This document shows positions 28,325-36,703 of a stretch of 64,000 bases of DNA, in pieces. The translations under genes were made by a program, and so were the position numbers. Within the stretch, counting starts at the first letter, position 1; each line of letters opens with the position of its first letter. Below the pieces are notes generated by a model that did not search any database, was not told the origin of the DNA, and was given only the letters and a program-made list of their open reading frames with translations. Origin of the DNA: Rhizobium acidisoli (lineage in GTDB: Bacteria; Pseudomonadota; Alphaproteobacteria; Rhizobiales; Rhizobiaceae); assembly GCF_002531755.2 (NCBI RefSeq), contig NZ_CP034998.1, positions 2,852,001 through 2,916,000 on the forward strand. Direction: 5' to 3'.

Positions 28325-30394
28325 ATGACCTTCGACTTTTCGCCCTTCCTGCCTTGGCCGGTTCTGGCCGCACTGGCCGCCGTCAGCGTCATCATCGCCG
28401 CCTTCGCGATCTGGCGCGGCATTCGCGGCGCCTGGATCAGAACGCTGGCGGCGCTCGCCATGCTGACCGCCCTTGCCAATCCGGTGCTGCTGCAGGAGGA
28501 CCGGGATCAGCTGTCGACGATCGTCCCGGTTCTCGTCGACCGAAGCCAGAGCCAGCAGACGCCCGATCGCGTCAAGATGACCGATGATGCGCTGGCGGCG
28601 TTGAAGGGGCAGCTCGCCCGCTTTCCCCAGATCGAAGCCCGCTTCGTCGATGTCGAAGGCGACGTCAACTCCGACGTGCCGTCGACGCGCCTGTTCGACG
28701 CGCTGTCTGCCAACATCGCCGATGTCCCGCCGGCCCGCATCGGCGGCGCCATCATGCTGACCGATGGTGAAGTTCACGATGTTCCGGCCGCCAATCAGGC
28801 GCTCGGTTTCGATGCGCCGATCCATGGCCTCATCACCGGCAAGGCCAACGAATTCGATCGCCGCATCGAAGTCATCAAGGGGCCGCGCTTCGGCATCGTC
28901 AATGAGGAGCAGCAGGTGATCTTGCGCGTCTTCGACGACGGCCCGAGCCCCGGCGGCACGGCCAATGTCACGGTGAAGCTGAACGGTGACGAGATCGCCA
29001 CCCTGCAGGCGACGCCCGGCCAGGATACGCCCTTCTCCTTCAAGGTGCCGGCCGGCGGCAGCAACGTGCTCGAATTTTCCGTCGCCGCACTTCCGGGCGA
29101 GGTCACCACCGCCAACAACCGAGCCGTTCACGTCATCGACGGCATCCGCCAGAATCTCCGCGTCCTTCTCGTCTCCGGCGAGCCGCATGCCGGCGAACGC
29201 GCCTGGCGCAACCTGCTGAAATCCGATGCCTCGGTCGACCTTGTCCATTTCACCATCCTGCGGCCGCCGGAAAAACAGGACGGCACGCCGATCAACGAGC
29301 TGTCGCTGATCGCCTTCCCGACGCGCGAGCTCTTCGTCGACAAGATCAAGGATTTCGACCTGATCATCTTCGACCGCTACCAGCACCGCGGCGTGCTGCC
29401 GCTGCTCTATTACGATTACATCGCCCAATATGTCGACAATGGCGGCGCGCTGTTGATCGCCGCCGGTCCCGAGCATGCCGGCCCCGACTCCATCGCACTG
29501 ACACCGCTTTCCTCGGTCCTGCCGGCAACGCCCACCGGCGAGATGATCGAAAAGGCTTTCTATCCGCGCCTCTCCGAGGAAGGCCGCAAACATCCCGTCA
29601 CCCGCGGCCTGGACGGCTCGGGCGAGGATCCGCCGCATTGGGGCCGCTGGTTCCGCAGCGTCGATGTCGATCGGCCGCAGGGCGAAACGATCATGCTCGG
29701 CGCCGACAACCACCCGCTGCTGGTGCTGAACCGCGCCGGCCAGGGCCGCGTCGCCATGCTGCTTTCCGATCAGGGCTGGCTCTGGGCGCGCGGCTTCGAA
29801 GGCGGCGGCCCCAACGTTTCGCTCTATCGCCGTATCGCCCATTGGCTGATGAAGGAGCCGGCGCTCGAGGAAGAAGCACTGACGGCGCGCGCCTCCGGCC
29901 GGACGCTTGAAGTCACGCGCCAGACGATCGGCGACAATCCCGGCAACGCCACCGTGCGTTACCCCTCCGGCAAGACCGAAACCCTGCCGCTCACCCAAGC
30001 CGAACCGGGGCTCTACAAGACCGAGAAGCGGATGGACGAAATCGGCCTCTTCGAAATCCGCAACGGCAAGCTGTCGACGCTCGTCCATATCGGCGCCGTC
30101 GACGCACCGGAATTCAAGGCGATGATCTCGACGACCGATGTGCTGAAGCCGGTCGCCGAGAGAAGCAAGGGTCTCGTCACCCGCGTCGCCAACGAGAGTG
30201 GCAGGATCAGCGTGCCGCCGATCCTGCCGGTGCGCGGCCAGGTCCGCGTCGCCGACGACGATCGCATGATGATCCGCATGACCAGCGAGACTGTTTTGAA
30301 AGGCATCAACACGCTGCCGCTCTTTGCCGGTTTTGCCGGCGTCGGCATCCTGCTGCTGGCCTTCGGAACCATGTGGTGGCGGGAAGGACGATAA
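28325..30394 (+). CDS. VWA-like / glutamine-amidotransferase-fold membrane protein, 689 aa
   Basis: Two N-terminal helices (residues 9-60), then a VWA-type segment with a MIDAS-like DRSQS (VPVLVDRSQSQQ), then a C-terminal region resembling the class I glutamine amidotransferase fold (LLYYDYIAQYVDNGGALLIA and AGPEHAG), and a final membrane helix. I see no catalytic Cys at the nucleophile position, so this domain is probably a non-enzymatic fold. It lies one base after the DUF4159 gene. It likely works with the MoxR ATPase and DUF58 protein in a membrane complex. Confidence 0.82.
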   Translation: MTFDFSPFLPWPVLAALAAVSVIIAAFAIWRGIRGAWIRTLAALAMLTALANPVLLQEDRDQLSTIVPVLVDRSQSQQTPDRVKMTDDALAALKGQLARFPQIEARFVDVEGDVNSDVPSTRLFDALSANIADVPPARIGGAIMLTDGEVHDVPAANQALGFDAPIHGLITGKANEFDRRIEVIKGPRFGIVNEEQQVILRVFDDGPSPGGTANVTVKLNGDEIATLQATPGQDTPFSFKVPAGGSNVLEFSVAALPGEVTTANNRAVHVIDGIRQNLRVLLVSGEPHAGERAWRNLLKSDASVDLVHFTILRPPEKQDGTPINELSLIAFPTRELFVDKIKDFDLIIFDRYQHRGVLPLLYYDYIAQYVDNGGALLIAAGPEHAGPDSIALTPLSSVLPATPTGEMIEKAFYPRLSEEGRKHPVTRGLDGSGEDPPHWGRWFRSVDVDRPQGETIMLGADNHPLLVLNRAGQGRVAMLLSDQGWLWARGFEGGGPNVSLYRRIAHWLMKEPALEEEALTARASGRTLEVTRQTIGDNPGNATVRYPSGKTETLPLTQAEPGLYKTEKRMDEIGLFEIRNGKLSTLVHIGAVDAPEFKAMISTTDVLKPVAERSKGLVTRVANESGRISVPPILPVRGQVRVADDDRMMIRMTSETVLKGINTLPLFAGFAGVGILLLAFGTMWWREGR

Positions 30395-30398
30395 TCGC

Positions 30399-30815
30399 AT
30401 GCCGGAATTCGAGCTGACCGCCTCGCCCTCGCCGGAGGAACTGGCGGCGATCACCGATGCGCTCTCCGCCTTCAACGCCGGTGATGTCGGCCCCTCCGAT
30501 CGCCGGCCGCTTGCCGTTCTCATCCGCGATACCGACGGCAAGGTGACCGGTGGACTGTCGGGCTTTACCGCCTGGGGCTGGCTCTTCACCCAGATGCTCT
30601 ATATTCCCGACACGTTGCGCGGCACCGGTCTCGCCGGCAAGCTCCTCGCAAAAGCCGAAGAAGAGGCGAAAGCTCGGGGGTGCCACGGCGCCTGGATCGA
30701 CACCTTCAGCCCGCAGGCTCTCAGTGCCTATCTGCGCCAGGGCTATGAAGTCTTCGGCGAGCTTGAGGATTTCCCGGAAGGCCGCACGCGCAGCTTCCTC
30801 CGCAAAACTCTCTAA
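30399..30815 (+). CDS. GNAT family N-acetyltransferase
   Basis: A 138-residue GNAT protein: FTQMLYIPDTLRGTGLAGKL holds the acetyl-CoA binding loop (RGTGLA), then WIDTFSPQALSAYLRQGYEV. It begins four bases after the preceding membrane protein, and is the likely last gene of the MoxR operon. Its 3' end converges within two bases on the next, oppositely read acetyltransferase. Substrate unknown. Confidence 0.86.
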   Translation: MPEFELTASPSPEELAAITDALSAFNAGDVGPSDRRPLAVLIRDTDGKVTGGLSGFTAWGWLFTQMLYIPDTLRGTGLAGKLLAKAEEEAKARGCHGAWIDTFSPQALSAYLRQGYEVFGELEDFPEGRTRSFLRKTL

Positions 30816-30816
30816 A

Positions 30817-31317
30817 TCATCCGTGCCAGGCGATGATGCCCTTCAGCCGCTCGTGTGCATCCTCGGCGATCGGCACGACGAGCACGCGGCCGGGATCGAC
30901 GGGGCCTGGAAAGGAAAGCGCGTTGTAGGCGACCTTCTGAAAGCCGAGCGGGCCGTAATAGGGCGGATCGCCGACGAGGATCACCGCTTCCGAGCCCTTG
31001 CGTCTTGCCGCCTCCACCGCGATCCGCACCAATTCGCGGCCGATGCCCTGGTTCTTATGGGAGGGACGGACGGCGAGCGGGCCGAGAAGATGGCCCTTCA
31101 CCGTGCCGGCCAGCACCGGCGTCATGCGCACGGAAGCGATCGTCTCGCCATTATCGGTGCAGATGAAGGAGAGCGACAGATCATGCGGCCCCTGCTCGCG
31201 AATGCGCGCCGCCGCCCGCGTGAAGCGGCCCGGACCGAAGGCTTCTTCGTTGATATGTTCGATGGCGGCGTCATGAGACGCGTCTTCGGTGAGGTAGACG
31301 AGATCGTGCTTGTACAT
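30817..31317 (-). CDS. GNAT family N-acetyltransferase (YhbS type)
   Basis: A 166-residue acetyltransferase of the COG3153 type: LLGPLAVRPSHKNQGIGREL is the acetyl-CoA loop, and VILVGDPPYYGPLGFQKVAY is the characteristic C-terminal stretch. The start is uncertain: the ATG giving MYKHDLVYL is used, but an in-frame ATG 21 codons upstream (MLPNAQG) is possible; neither has a strong ribosome site. It is convergent with another, unrelated GNAT gene. Confidence 0.86.
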   Translation of the reverse strand: MYKHDLVYLTEDASHDAAIEHINEEAFGPGRFTRAAARIREQGPHDLSLSFICTDNGETIASVRMTPVLAGTVKGHLLGPLAVRPSHKNQGIGRELVRIAVEAARRKGSEAVILVGDPPYYGPLGFQKVAYNALSFPGPVDPGRVLVVPIAEDAHERLKGIIAWHG

Positions 31318-31607
31318 GATGACAGAAACCGGATGGACAGATTGATGGGTCTCGAACACGCCTTGGGCGTTCGGGAGCATCAGCGTCGTCGCGGGTTTCT
31401 GGAAATGAACATCACGCAGGGATCCTAAAATCGTGAAAGGCCGATAGCAGGAAAAATTTCCGCCGTCCAACGCAAAATGCACACGACAGCACTGGAATTT
31501 ATGCGGCGCTCGAGCAGCGTGACACACTGTTCAACCTTTACCGCCTGCAAAGCCCCGCTATCTCAGCTAACTTCGCTCCCGACACGTAACCAAAGGAAAT
31601 GAAGATC

Positions 31608-32594
31608 ATGGGAATGCTGGTGGACGGCGTCTGGCATGATGTCTGGTACGACACGAAGGAGAGCAAGGGCCAGTTCAAGCGGCAGCCCTCGCGGTTCCGC
31701 AACTGTGTGACGTCGGGCGGTGAGGCCGGCCCTTCCGGCAGCGGCGGTTTTAAGGCCGAGGCCGGGCGTTATCATCTCTATGTCTCGCTTGCCTGCCCCT
31801 GGGCGCACCGCACGCTGATCTTCCGCAGGCTCAAGAAGCTGGAGGAGCTGATCTCGGTCTCGGTCGTCGACCCGCTGATGCTCGACAATGGCTGGGAATT
31901 CAAGGTCGGCGACGGCGCCACCGGCGACCAGCTCTTCGGCTCAGCCACGCTCTGGCAGATCTATGTCAAGGCCGATCCGCATTATTCCGGCCGGGTCACC
32001 GTTCCCGTCCTGTGGGACAAAAAGACCGGCACGATCGTCAGCAACGAATCCGCCGAGATCATCCGCATGTTCAACAGCGCCTTCGACGGGCTGACCGGCT
32101 CGAAGACCGATTTTTATCCCGAGGATCTCCGCGCCGAAATCGACGCGCTGAACGAAACCGTCTACGACACCGTCAACAACGGCGTCTACAAGGCGGGCTT
32201 TGCCACCACTCAGGAAGCTTATGAGGAAAATGTCGGCAAGCTGTTCGAAACGCTCGGCATGCTCGACGAACGTCTCGGCAAAGGCCGCTATCTCCTGGGA
32301 AACCGTCAGACCGAAGCCGACTGGCGCCTGTTCACGACGCTGGTGCGCTTCGACCCCGTCTATGTCGGCCATTTCAAATGCAACATCCGCCGCATCGCCG
32401 ATTACAGCAATCTGCCCGGTTACTTAAGAGATCTCTATCAGACGCCAGGCATTGCCGAGACGGTGAACCTGACGCACATCAAGCAGCACTATTACCGCAG
32501 CCACAAGACCATCAATCCGACCGGCATCGTTCCCGTCGGCCCGGCGCTCGATCTCGACAGCCCGCATGGCCGTGCGAAGCTTGCCGCGGCCTAA
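31608..32594 (+). CDS. Glutathionyl-hydroquinone reductase-like (Xi-class GST)
   Basis: A 328-residue member of the YqjG/PcpF-like omega/xi glutathione transferases. The catalytic Cys is in LACPWAHRTLIFRRL; further matches are TVPVLWDKKTGTIVSNESAEI and IKQHYYRSHKTINPTGIVPV. It likely reduces glutathionyl-hydroquinones using GSH. The ATG giving MGMLVDGVW is used because AAGGA stands at proper distance; an ATG three codons earlier is too close to it. Its TAA stop is the first three bases of a palindromic repeat. Confidence 0.92.
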   Translation: MGMLVDGVWHDVWYDTKESKGQFKRQPSRFRNCVTSGGEAGPSGSGGFKAEAGRYHLYVSLACPWAHRTLIFRRLKKLEELISVSVVDPLMLDNGWEFKVGDGATGDQLFGSATLWQIYVKADPHYSGRVTVPVLWDKKTGTIVSNESAEIIRMFNSAFDGLTGSKTDFYPEDLRAEIDALNETVYDTVNNGVYKAGFATTQEAYEENVGKLFETLGMLDERLGKGRYLLGNRQTEADWRLFTTLVRFDPVYVGHFKCNIRRIADYSNLPGYLRDLYQTPGIAETVNLTHIKQHYYRSHKTINPTGIVPVGPALDLDSPHGRAKLAAA

Positions 32595-32642
32595 TGCATG
32601 TCGCCCGGAAGTGTGCAGCTGTTCCGGGACAACGACATGCAT
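32592..32642. repeat. Palindromic repeat (family B), supplies a stop codon
   Basis: Starts TAATGCATGTCG. Nested stems: outer GCATGTCG / CGACATGC and inner CCCGGAA / TTCCGGG. The same element stands in the opposite orientation at 38819-38869. The first three bases are the stop codon of the GST gene. It could also act as a terminator hairpin. Confidence 0.85.
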
Positions 32643-32652
32643 GAAAACAAAG

Positions 32653-32699
32653 GATTAAAGCGCGTCGCGTCAATCAGATTTGACGCCACGCGCTTTAAG
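32653..32699. repeat. Second palindrome adjoining family B repeat
   Basis: Arms ATTAAAGCGCGT and ACGCGCTTTAA with inner GTCAA / TTTGAC around TCAGA. It abuts the preceding repeat, giving a mosaic like that at 6111, and ends 13 bases before the stop codon of the Nudix gene. Confidence 0.7.
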
Positions 32700-32712
32700 A
32701 AATGTAAAGCCC

Positions 32713-33192
32713 TCACCAGCGGTGGTCGGGCTCCCGCTCGCCACGAAGCTCGGCAAGGCGGCGATGCGTCGCCTCGGTCGTGCCCTCGGGCAGGCTGTCG
32801 AGCGGGAAGAAGCCGCTGTCGGAGATCTCCCAGTCCGGCGGACGCGGCGCCGTCTGCTCGACATTCGCCCGGTAGAACACGACATGGTCGCGGCGAGTAT
32901 TCGTGGTGTTGAAATAGACCTGGACCAGTTGCGGTTTGCCGATGATCCTGAGGTTGCCCTCTTCGCGCAATTCCTTGGCCAGCGCTTCTTCGACCGTCTC
33001 GTTGCGCTCCAGCCCGCCGCCCGGCATGTGCCAGCCGCCGACATAGCTGTGGCGCACCAGGAAAACCCGCCCATCCGCATCGAAGCAGGCGGCCCTGACG
33101 CCCATCGTCATGCCGCGGGCGAAGGAGAAATAGACATGCAGAAGGCGCAAGGCCGTCCTGATATGCAGCGGCCGTTTTTCTTTGTCCACCAT
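32713..33192 (-). CDS. Nudix hydrolase
   Basis: A 159-residue Nudix protein with the box in GGGLERNETVEEALAKELRE then EGNLRI. Compared with the consensus GX5EX7REUXEEXGU, the Arg is Lys and the last Gly is Asn; the metal-binding Glu residues are kept. An N-terminal segment (RTALRLLHVYFSFARGMTMG) precedes the domain. Substrate unknown. Divergent from the metallophosphoesterase gene with about 58 bases between the chosen starts. Confidence 0.87.
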   Translation of the reverse strand: MVDKEKRPLHIRTALRLLHVYFSFARGMTMGVRAACFDADGRVFLVRHSYVGGWHMPGGGLERNETVEEALAKELREEGNLRIIGKPQLVQVYFNTTNTRRDHVVFYRANVEQTAPRPPDWEISDSGFFPLDSLPEGTTEATHRRLAELRGEREPDHRW

Positions 33193-33250
33193 CGTTCCGT
33201 TTCAGCCCTTCATCGCGCCGGATGTGTTTGATTTGTCAATAAGCTGGTCT

Positions 33251-34171
33251 ATGTCTCGTAGCATGTTCAAGCTCGCGCATATTTCCGACGTCCACCTCGG
33301 GCCGTTACCCCGTCTTTCTATCCAGGAGCTGTTTTCAAAACGCATAACGGGCTTTGTGAACTGGCATCGAAATCGACGCAAGCACCTTTTCGGCAGCACG
33401 CTGGATCTGTTGCTCGACGACATCCGCGCCCACGAGGCGGATCATCTGGCCGTCACCGGCGACCTCGTCAATCTGGCGAGCGGTATCGAGATCCGCGCCG
33501 CGGCCGCCTGGCTGCGCGCGCTCGGCGATCCCGCCGACACCTCGGTCGTTCCCGGCAATCACGATGCCTATGTGCCCGGCGCCTATGAGAAGTCGATGCG
33601 CGCCTGGTACGAGTATGTCCGCGGCGATCTCTCCCCGCCGCAATGGCAGGAAGACCGTCATATTTTTCCCTATCTGCGCATCCGCGACAAGGTTGCGATC
33701 GTCGGCTGCTCGACGGCGGTCGCCACCCCTCCCTTTGCCGCCTCCGGCTTTTTCGGCGCCCGCCAGGCCCGCGATACCGTCAACATGCTGCGCGCGGCGG
33801 GCGAAGCCGGTCTCTTCCGGGTCGTGATGATCCATCATCCGCCGATCCGCGGCGCCACCACCTTCTACAAGCGCATGATCGGCATCCGCCGCTTCGCCGC
33901 GGTGATTTCGACCGGCGGCGCCGAGCTCGTGCTGCACGGGCATACGCACCTGAACACGCTCCACTGGCTGCGCGGCCAGGTGCAGCCGGTGCCCGTCGTC
34001 GGCATCGCCTCCGCCTCGCAAGGACCGGGCAGCATCAAGCCGCCGGCCGCCTACAACCTCTTCTCCATCGACGGCTCTCCCGGCGCCTGGGAACTCAGCG
34101 GCGAACGCTTCAGCGTCAACCGGTCCGGCGATGCCGTGATGGCGGAAAGCGCTGATATTTTCGCGCGTTAG
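33251..34171 (+). CDS. Calcineurin-like metallophosphoesterase
   Basis: A 306-residue protein with all five metal-site motifs: AHISDVHLGP, VTGDLVN, VPGNHDAY, MIHHPP and LHGHTHLN. It is of the class that includes 3',5'-cyclic nucleotide and UDP-sugar phosphodiesterases, with no signal peptide. The start is one of two nearby ATGs (MSRSMFKLAH or MFKLAH). It is divergent from the Nudix gene and could share a promoter region with it. Confidence 0.9.
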   Translation: MSRSMFKLAHISDVHLGPLPRLSIQELFSKRITGFVNWHRNRRKHLFGSTLDLLLDDIRAHEADHLAVTGDLVNLASGIEIRAAAAWLRALGDPADTSVVPGNHDAYVPGAYEKSMRAWYEYVRGDLSPPQWQEDRHIFPYLRIRDKVAIVGCSTAVATPPFAASGFFGARQARDTVNMLRAAGEAGLFRVVMIHHPPIRGATTFYKRMIGIRRFAAVISTGGAELVLHGHTHLNTLHWLRGQVQPVPVVGIASASQGPGSIKPPAAYNLFSIDGSPGAWELSGERFSVNRSGDAVMAESADIFAR

Positions 34172-34329
34172 CGCCGCCTCCGAACTCCTTTCCTCCAGCA
34201 CGTGAACCGATATGAGAGGAGGCCCGGCCATTGCCGCAACAATTGCCATGGCGGCCGCTTACCCTCTTGGTATTTTTAGCGGTAGGCGTACAATCCGGCC
34301 AACGCATCGCCTCAGAACGGAGCCCGCCA

Positions 34330-34890
34330 ATGACTTCTTCTTTCCGTCACCTGTCCAGACTTTCGCTTGCCGCCGGCTTTGCCTTCGGCATCGCCACAGC
34401 TGCTTTCGCGGTCGGCGACAACAACGATGACACCAATCCGCCGCCGAAGACCCAGACGACCAAGACCTGCACCGGCGGCAAGGTCTGGGACAAGGCCAAG
34501 AAGGAATGCGTCAACCCGAAGAAGAGCAGCTTCAACGACGACGATCTCTACAAGTTCGCCCGCGAGTTCGCCTATGCCGGCCAGTATGACAATGCCATCA
34601 CCGTGCTCAATCTCGCCCGCAACCAGAACGACCCGCGCATCCTGAACTATCTCGGCTATGCCAACCGCAAGGCCGGCCGCATGGAACTCGGCATGTCCTA
34701 CTACCGCAAGGCGCTGCAGGCGGATGAGAACTACATCCTTGCCCGCTCCTACATGGGCATGGCGCTGGTGGAACAGGGAGACATCCAGGGCGCCCGCGTC
34801 CAGCTCGTCGAAATCCGCGATCGCGGCGGCGAAGGCACATGGGCCTATCGCGCTCTGCTGCAAAGCTTGAACGGCTACAAGACATATTGA
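34330..34890 (+). CDS. Secreted TPR-repeat protein
   Basis: A 186-residue protein with a signal peptide (LSLAAGFAFGIATAAFA), a short Cys-containing linker (TKTCTGGKVWDKAKKECVNP) and at least three TPR units (YAGQYDNAITVLNLARNQND, ILNYLGYANRKAGRMELGMS, YILARSYMGMALVEQGDIQG). TPRs mediate protein contacts, here in the periplasm. GGAG precedes the ATG; an upstream open frame has no such site. The ECF sigma gene follows about 180 bases on. Confidence 0.85.
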   Translation: MTSSFRHLSRLSLAAGFAFGIATAAFAVGDNNDDTNPPPKTQTTKTCTGGKVWDKAKKECVNPKKSSFNDDDLYKFAREFAYAGQYDNAITVLNLARNQNDPRILNYLGYANRKAGRMELGMSYYRKALQADENYILARSYMGMALVEQGDIQGARVQLVEIRDRGGEGTWAYRALLQSLNGYKTY

Positions 34891-35071
34891 CGCAAGTTTT
34901 GTGGGCCACAATACGAAAATCCCTTGAGAAAAGGGGATGAAGACAGCCGGATGCTTGCGAAGTGCAGGAGACTTGCTTCATAAAGCACATGCGGCGTCGA
35001 TAAGGCCGGCTTCGCGCCCGACGGCGAACCCTTCGTCCGCGAAACCATTGCGAATGCTTCTTGGATAGACA

Positions 35072-35581
35072 ATGCGTCAACCCGCAACGACCATCGATCT
35101 CCGGCGTGATCTCGTCGGCCTTCTGCCCCGCCTTCGCCGCTTCGCGATCACGCTCGCGGGTGAGGCCGCCGTGGCCGACGAACTCGTCCAGGCGGTCTGT
35201 CAACGCGCCATCGCCAAGGGCCATCAATGGAGTGGTGAAGGCCGCCTGGAAAGCTGGATCTATACGCTCGCCCGCCAGCAATGGACCGACGACAGCCGCA
35301 AGCGCAAGCCGAAGGCTTCCGTCCGCGGCAACGTCACGGATATTCGCGAGGCCGCGCGCGAACGCTCGGCCGCAGTCGATCCCGACGCCATTCATCGCAT
35401 GATCGCCGATATGCCGGACGGCCTTTGCAGCATGTTCCTGCTCGTCGACGTCGAAGGCCACAGCTACCAGCAGGCGGCCGACATCATGGGCACGCCGGTG
35501 GCAAATGTCGTCTCGCAGCTCGCGACCGCAAGGCTGCATTTTGCCGGGCTTGCCGGCACCCACCCGATCCACAGGTACTGA
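35072..35581 (+). CDS. ECF-type RNA polymerase sigma factor
   Basis: A 169-residue sigma-70 family protein with only regions 2 and 4: region 2 in LLPRLRRFAITLAGEAAVAD and WIYTLARQQWTDDSRKRKPK, region 4 in MIADMPDGLCSMFLLVDVEG then HSYQQAADIMGTPVANVVSQ. No NepR/PhyR-type partner is adjacent, so it is not the general-stress EcfG system by context. The next gene starts one base past its stop and encodes a membrane protein that looks like an anti-sigma factor. Confidence 0.88.
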   Translation: MRQPATTIDLRRDLVGLLPRLRRFAITLAGEAAVADELVQAVCQRAIAKGHQWSGEGRLESWIYTLARQQWTDDSRKRKPKASVRGNVTDIREAARERSAAVDPDAIHRMIADMPDGLCSMFLLVDVEGHSYQQAADIMGTPVANVVSQLATARLHFAGLAGTHPIHRY

Positions 35582-35582
35582 A

Positions 35583-36425
35583 TTGCTCGATCTTAGGAAA
35601 TTGCCGCTCGAAGCCCAGCTTACCGCCCTTCTCGATGGCGAGGTCTCGCCCGAACAGCGCCACGAACTTGAGCAGCGCCTGGCAACCGACGAGAATGCGC
35701 GCCGGCTGCACGAGAAACTGCGCCACGGCGCCGATTTCGGCCGCCGCCGTCTCGACGACATCCTGAAGGAGCCGGTGCCGCTCGCCCTCGTCCGCTCGAT
35801 CAAGAGCACGCAGCCGCCGAAGACGCCGATCGCCCAGCGCGCCACGCGCCCGCCGGTGAAACTGGCGCCGAGTGGCCCGCAGGCGCTGGCCGCCGCCCTT
35901 ATTCTCTTCGCCGTCGGTTGCGGTATCGGCTATTTCGTCGGCATCAGCCCGGATGCCGACGAAATCGCCACAACGACCTCCGCGACGGCGCCGGCCAATA
36001 CCAGCGACTGGCTGGGCGACGTCACCGCCTATCAGCGCCTGCTGATCCGCCAGCCCCGTCATCTCGTCGAAGTGCCCGCCTCTCAGGCCGAGGAAATCTC
36101 CAGCTGGCTGACGACCGCGATCGGCGTGCCCTTCCGCGTGCCCGATCTCAGCGCCGAAGCCTGGACCTTCCAGGGCGCGCGCGTCATCCTCGGCGACAGC
36201 CGCCCTGTCGGCCAGCTCGTCTATTCCAACACCGACGGCGACGTCATCTCCATCTGCTTCCGCAAGGACGCACAGCCACCGGAGACCGACGACTTCAAGG
36301 AAACCATCAAGGACGAGATCGGTCTCGTGACTTGGCACAATGCCGGCACGTCCTATGTGCTTGCCGGCCCCTCCGCCGAAGCGACGCTCGGCCAGCTCGC
36401 CATGAAAATCGCCACGGCGATTTGA
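35583..36425 (+). CDS. Membrane anti-sigma factor-like protein
   Basis: A 280-residue protein. N-terminal residues 1-60 (LDLRKLPLEAQLTALLDGEV) are like the sigma-binding part of anti-sigma factors; one membrane helix follows at residues about 100-122 (ALAAALILFAVGCGIGYFVG), and the C-terminal part is extracytoplasmic. The start is taken as TTG, one base past the sigma stop; no better start exists before the conserved part. It probably binds the upstream sigma factor at the membrane and releases it on an envelope signal. The signal is unknown. Confidence 0.78.
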   Translation: MLDLRKLPLEAQLTALLDGEVSPEQRHELEQRLATDENARRLHEKLRHGADFGRRRLDDILKEPVPLALVRSIKSTQPPKTPIAQRATRPPVKLAPSGPQALAAALILFAVGCGIGYFVGISPDADEIATTTSATAPANTSDWLGDVTAYQRLLIRQPRHLVEVPASQAEEISSWLTTAIGVPFRVPDLSAEAWTFQGARVILGDSRPVGQLVYSNTDGDVISICFRKDAQPPETDDFKETIKDEIGLVTWHNAGTSYVLAGPSAEATLGQLAMKIATAI

Positions 36426-36452
36426 TCGTCGGCTATCGTATGTGACGAATGT

Positions 36453-36477
36453 TACCGCCAGCGAAGCTGAGGCGGTA
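36453..36477 (+). terminator. Hairpin after the sigma/anti-sigma operon
   Basis: Stem TACCGCC / GGCGGTA with an 11-base loop, 28 bases after the anti-sigma stop. It lacks a T-run, so termination strength is doubtful. Confidence 0.45.
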
Positions 36478-36495
36478 CCATGGAAAATCGACCCG

Positions 36496-36635
36496 CAGCG
36501 CCAGCGGCCCCCTCATCCGCCTGCCGGCGCCTTCTCCCCGCTGGGGAGAAGAGACTCGCGGCGGCGTCCCGGTTTCCCCTTCTCCCCAGCGGGGAGAAGG
36601 TGCCCGTAGGGCGGATGAGGGGGCCGCTGGCGCTG
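36496..36635. repeat. GC-rich inverted repeat (family C)
   Basis: Perfect outer arms of about 26 bases (CAGCGCCAGCGGCCCCCTCA... and its complement) enclose two smaller hairpins, CTTCTCCCCGCTGGGGAGAAG and CTTCTCCCCAGCGGGGAGAAG. A related element is at 50730-50869. It lies between two convergent genes and might serve as a shared terminator. Confidence 0.85.
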
Positions 36636-36703
36636 ACAAAAGCGAATGCCCGAAGCATCGGCGACGGCAATGATCAAAGCGCCAAAATTACTTCACCAAT
36701 TAA

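Noticed and set aside
28244..30589. Open frame of 781 codons on the minus strand opposite the VWA/GATase-fold gene
   Set aside because: Antisense shadow of a tightly spaced operon, no ribosome site, no domain.
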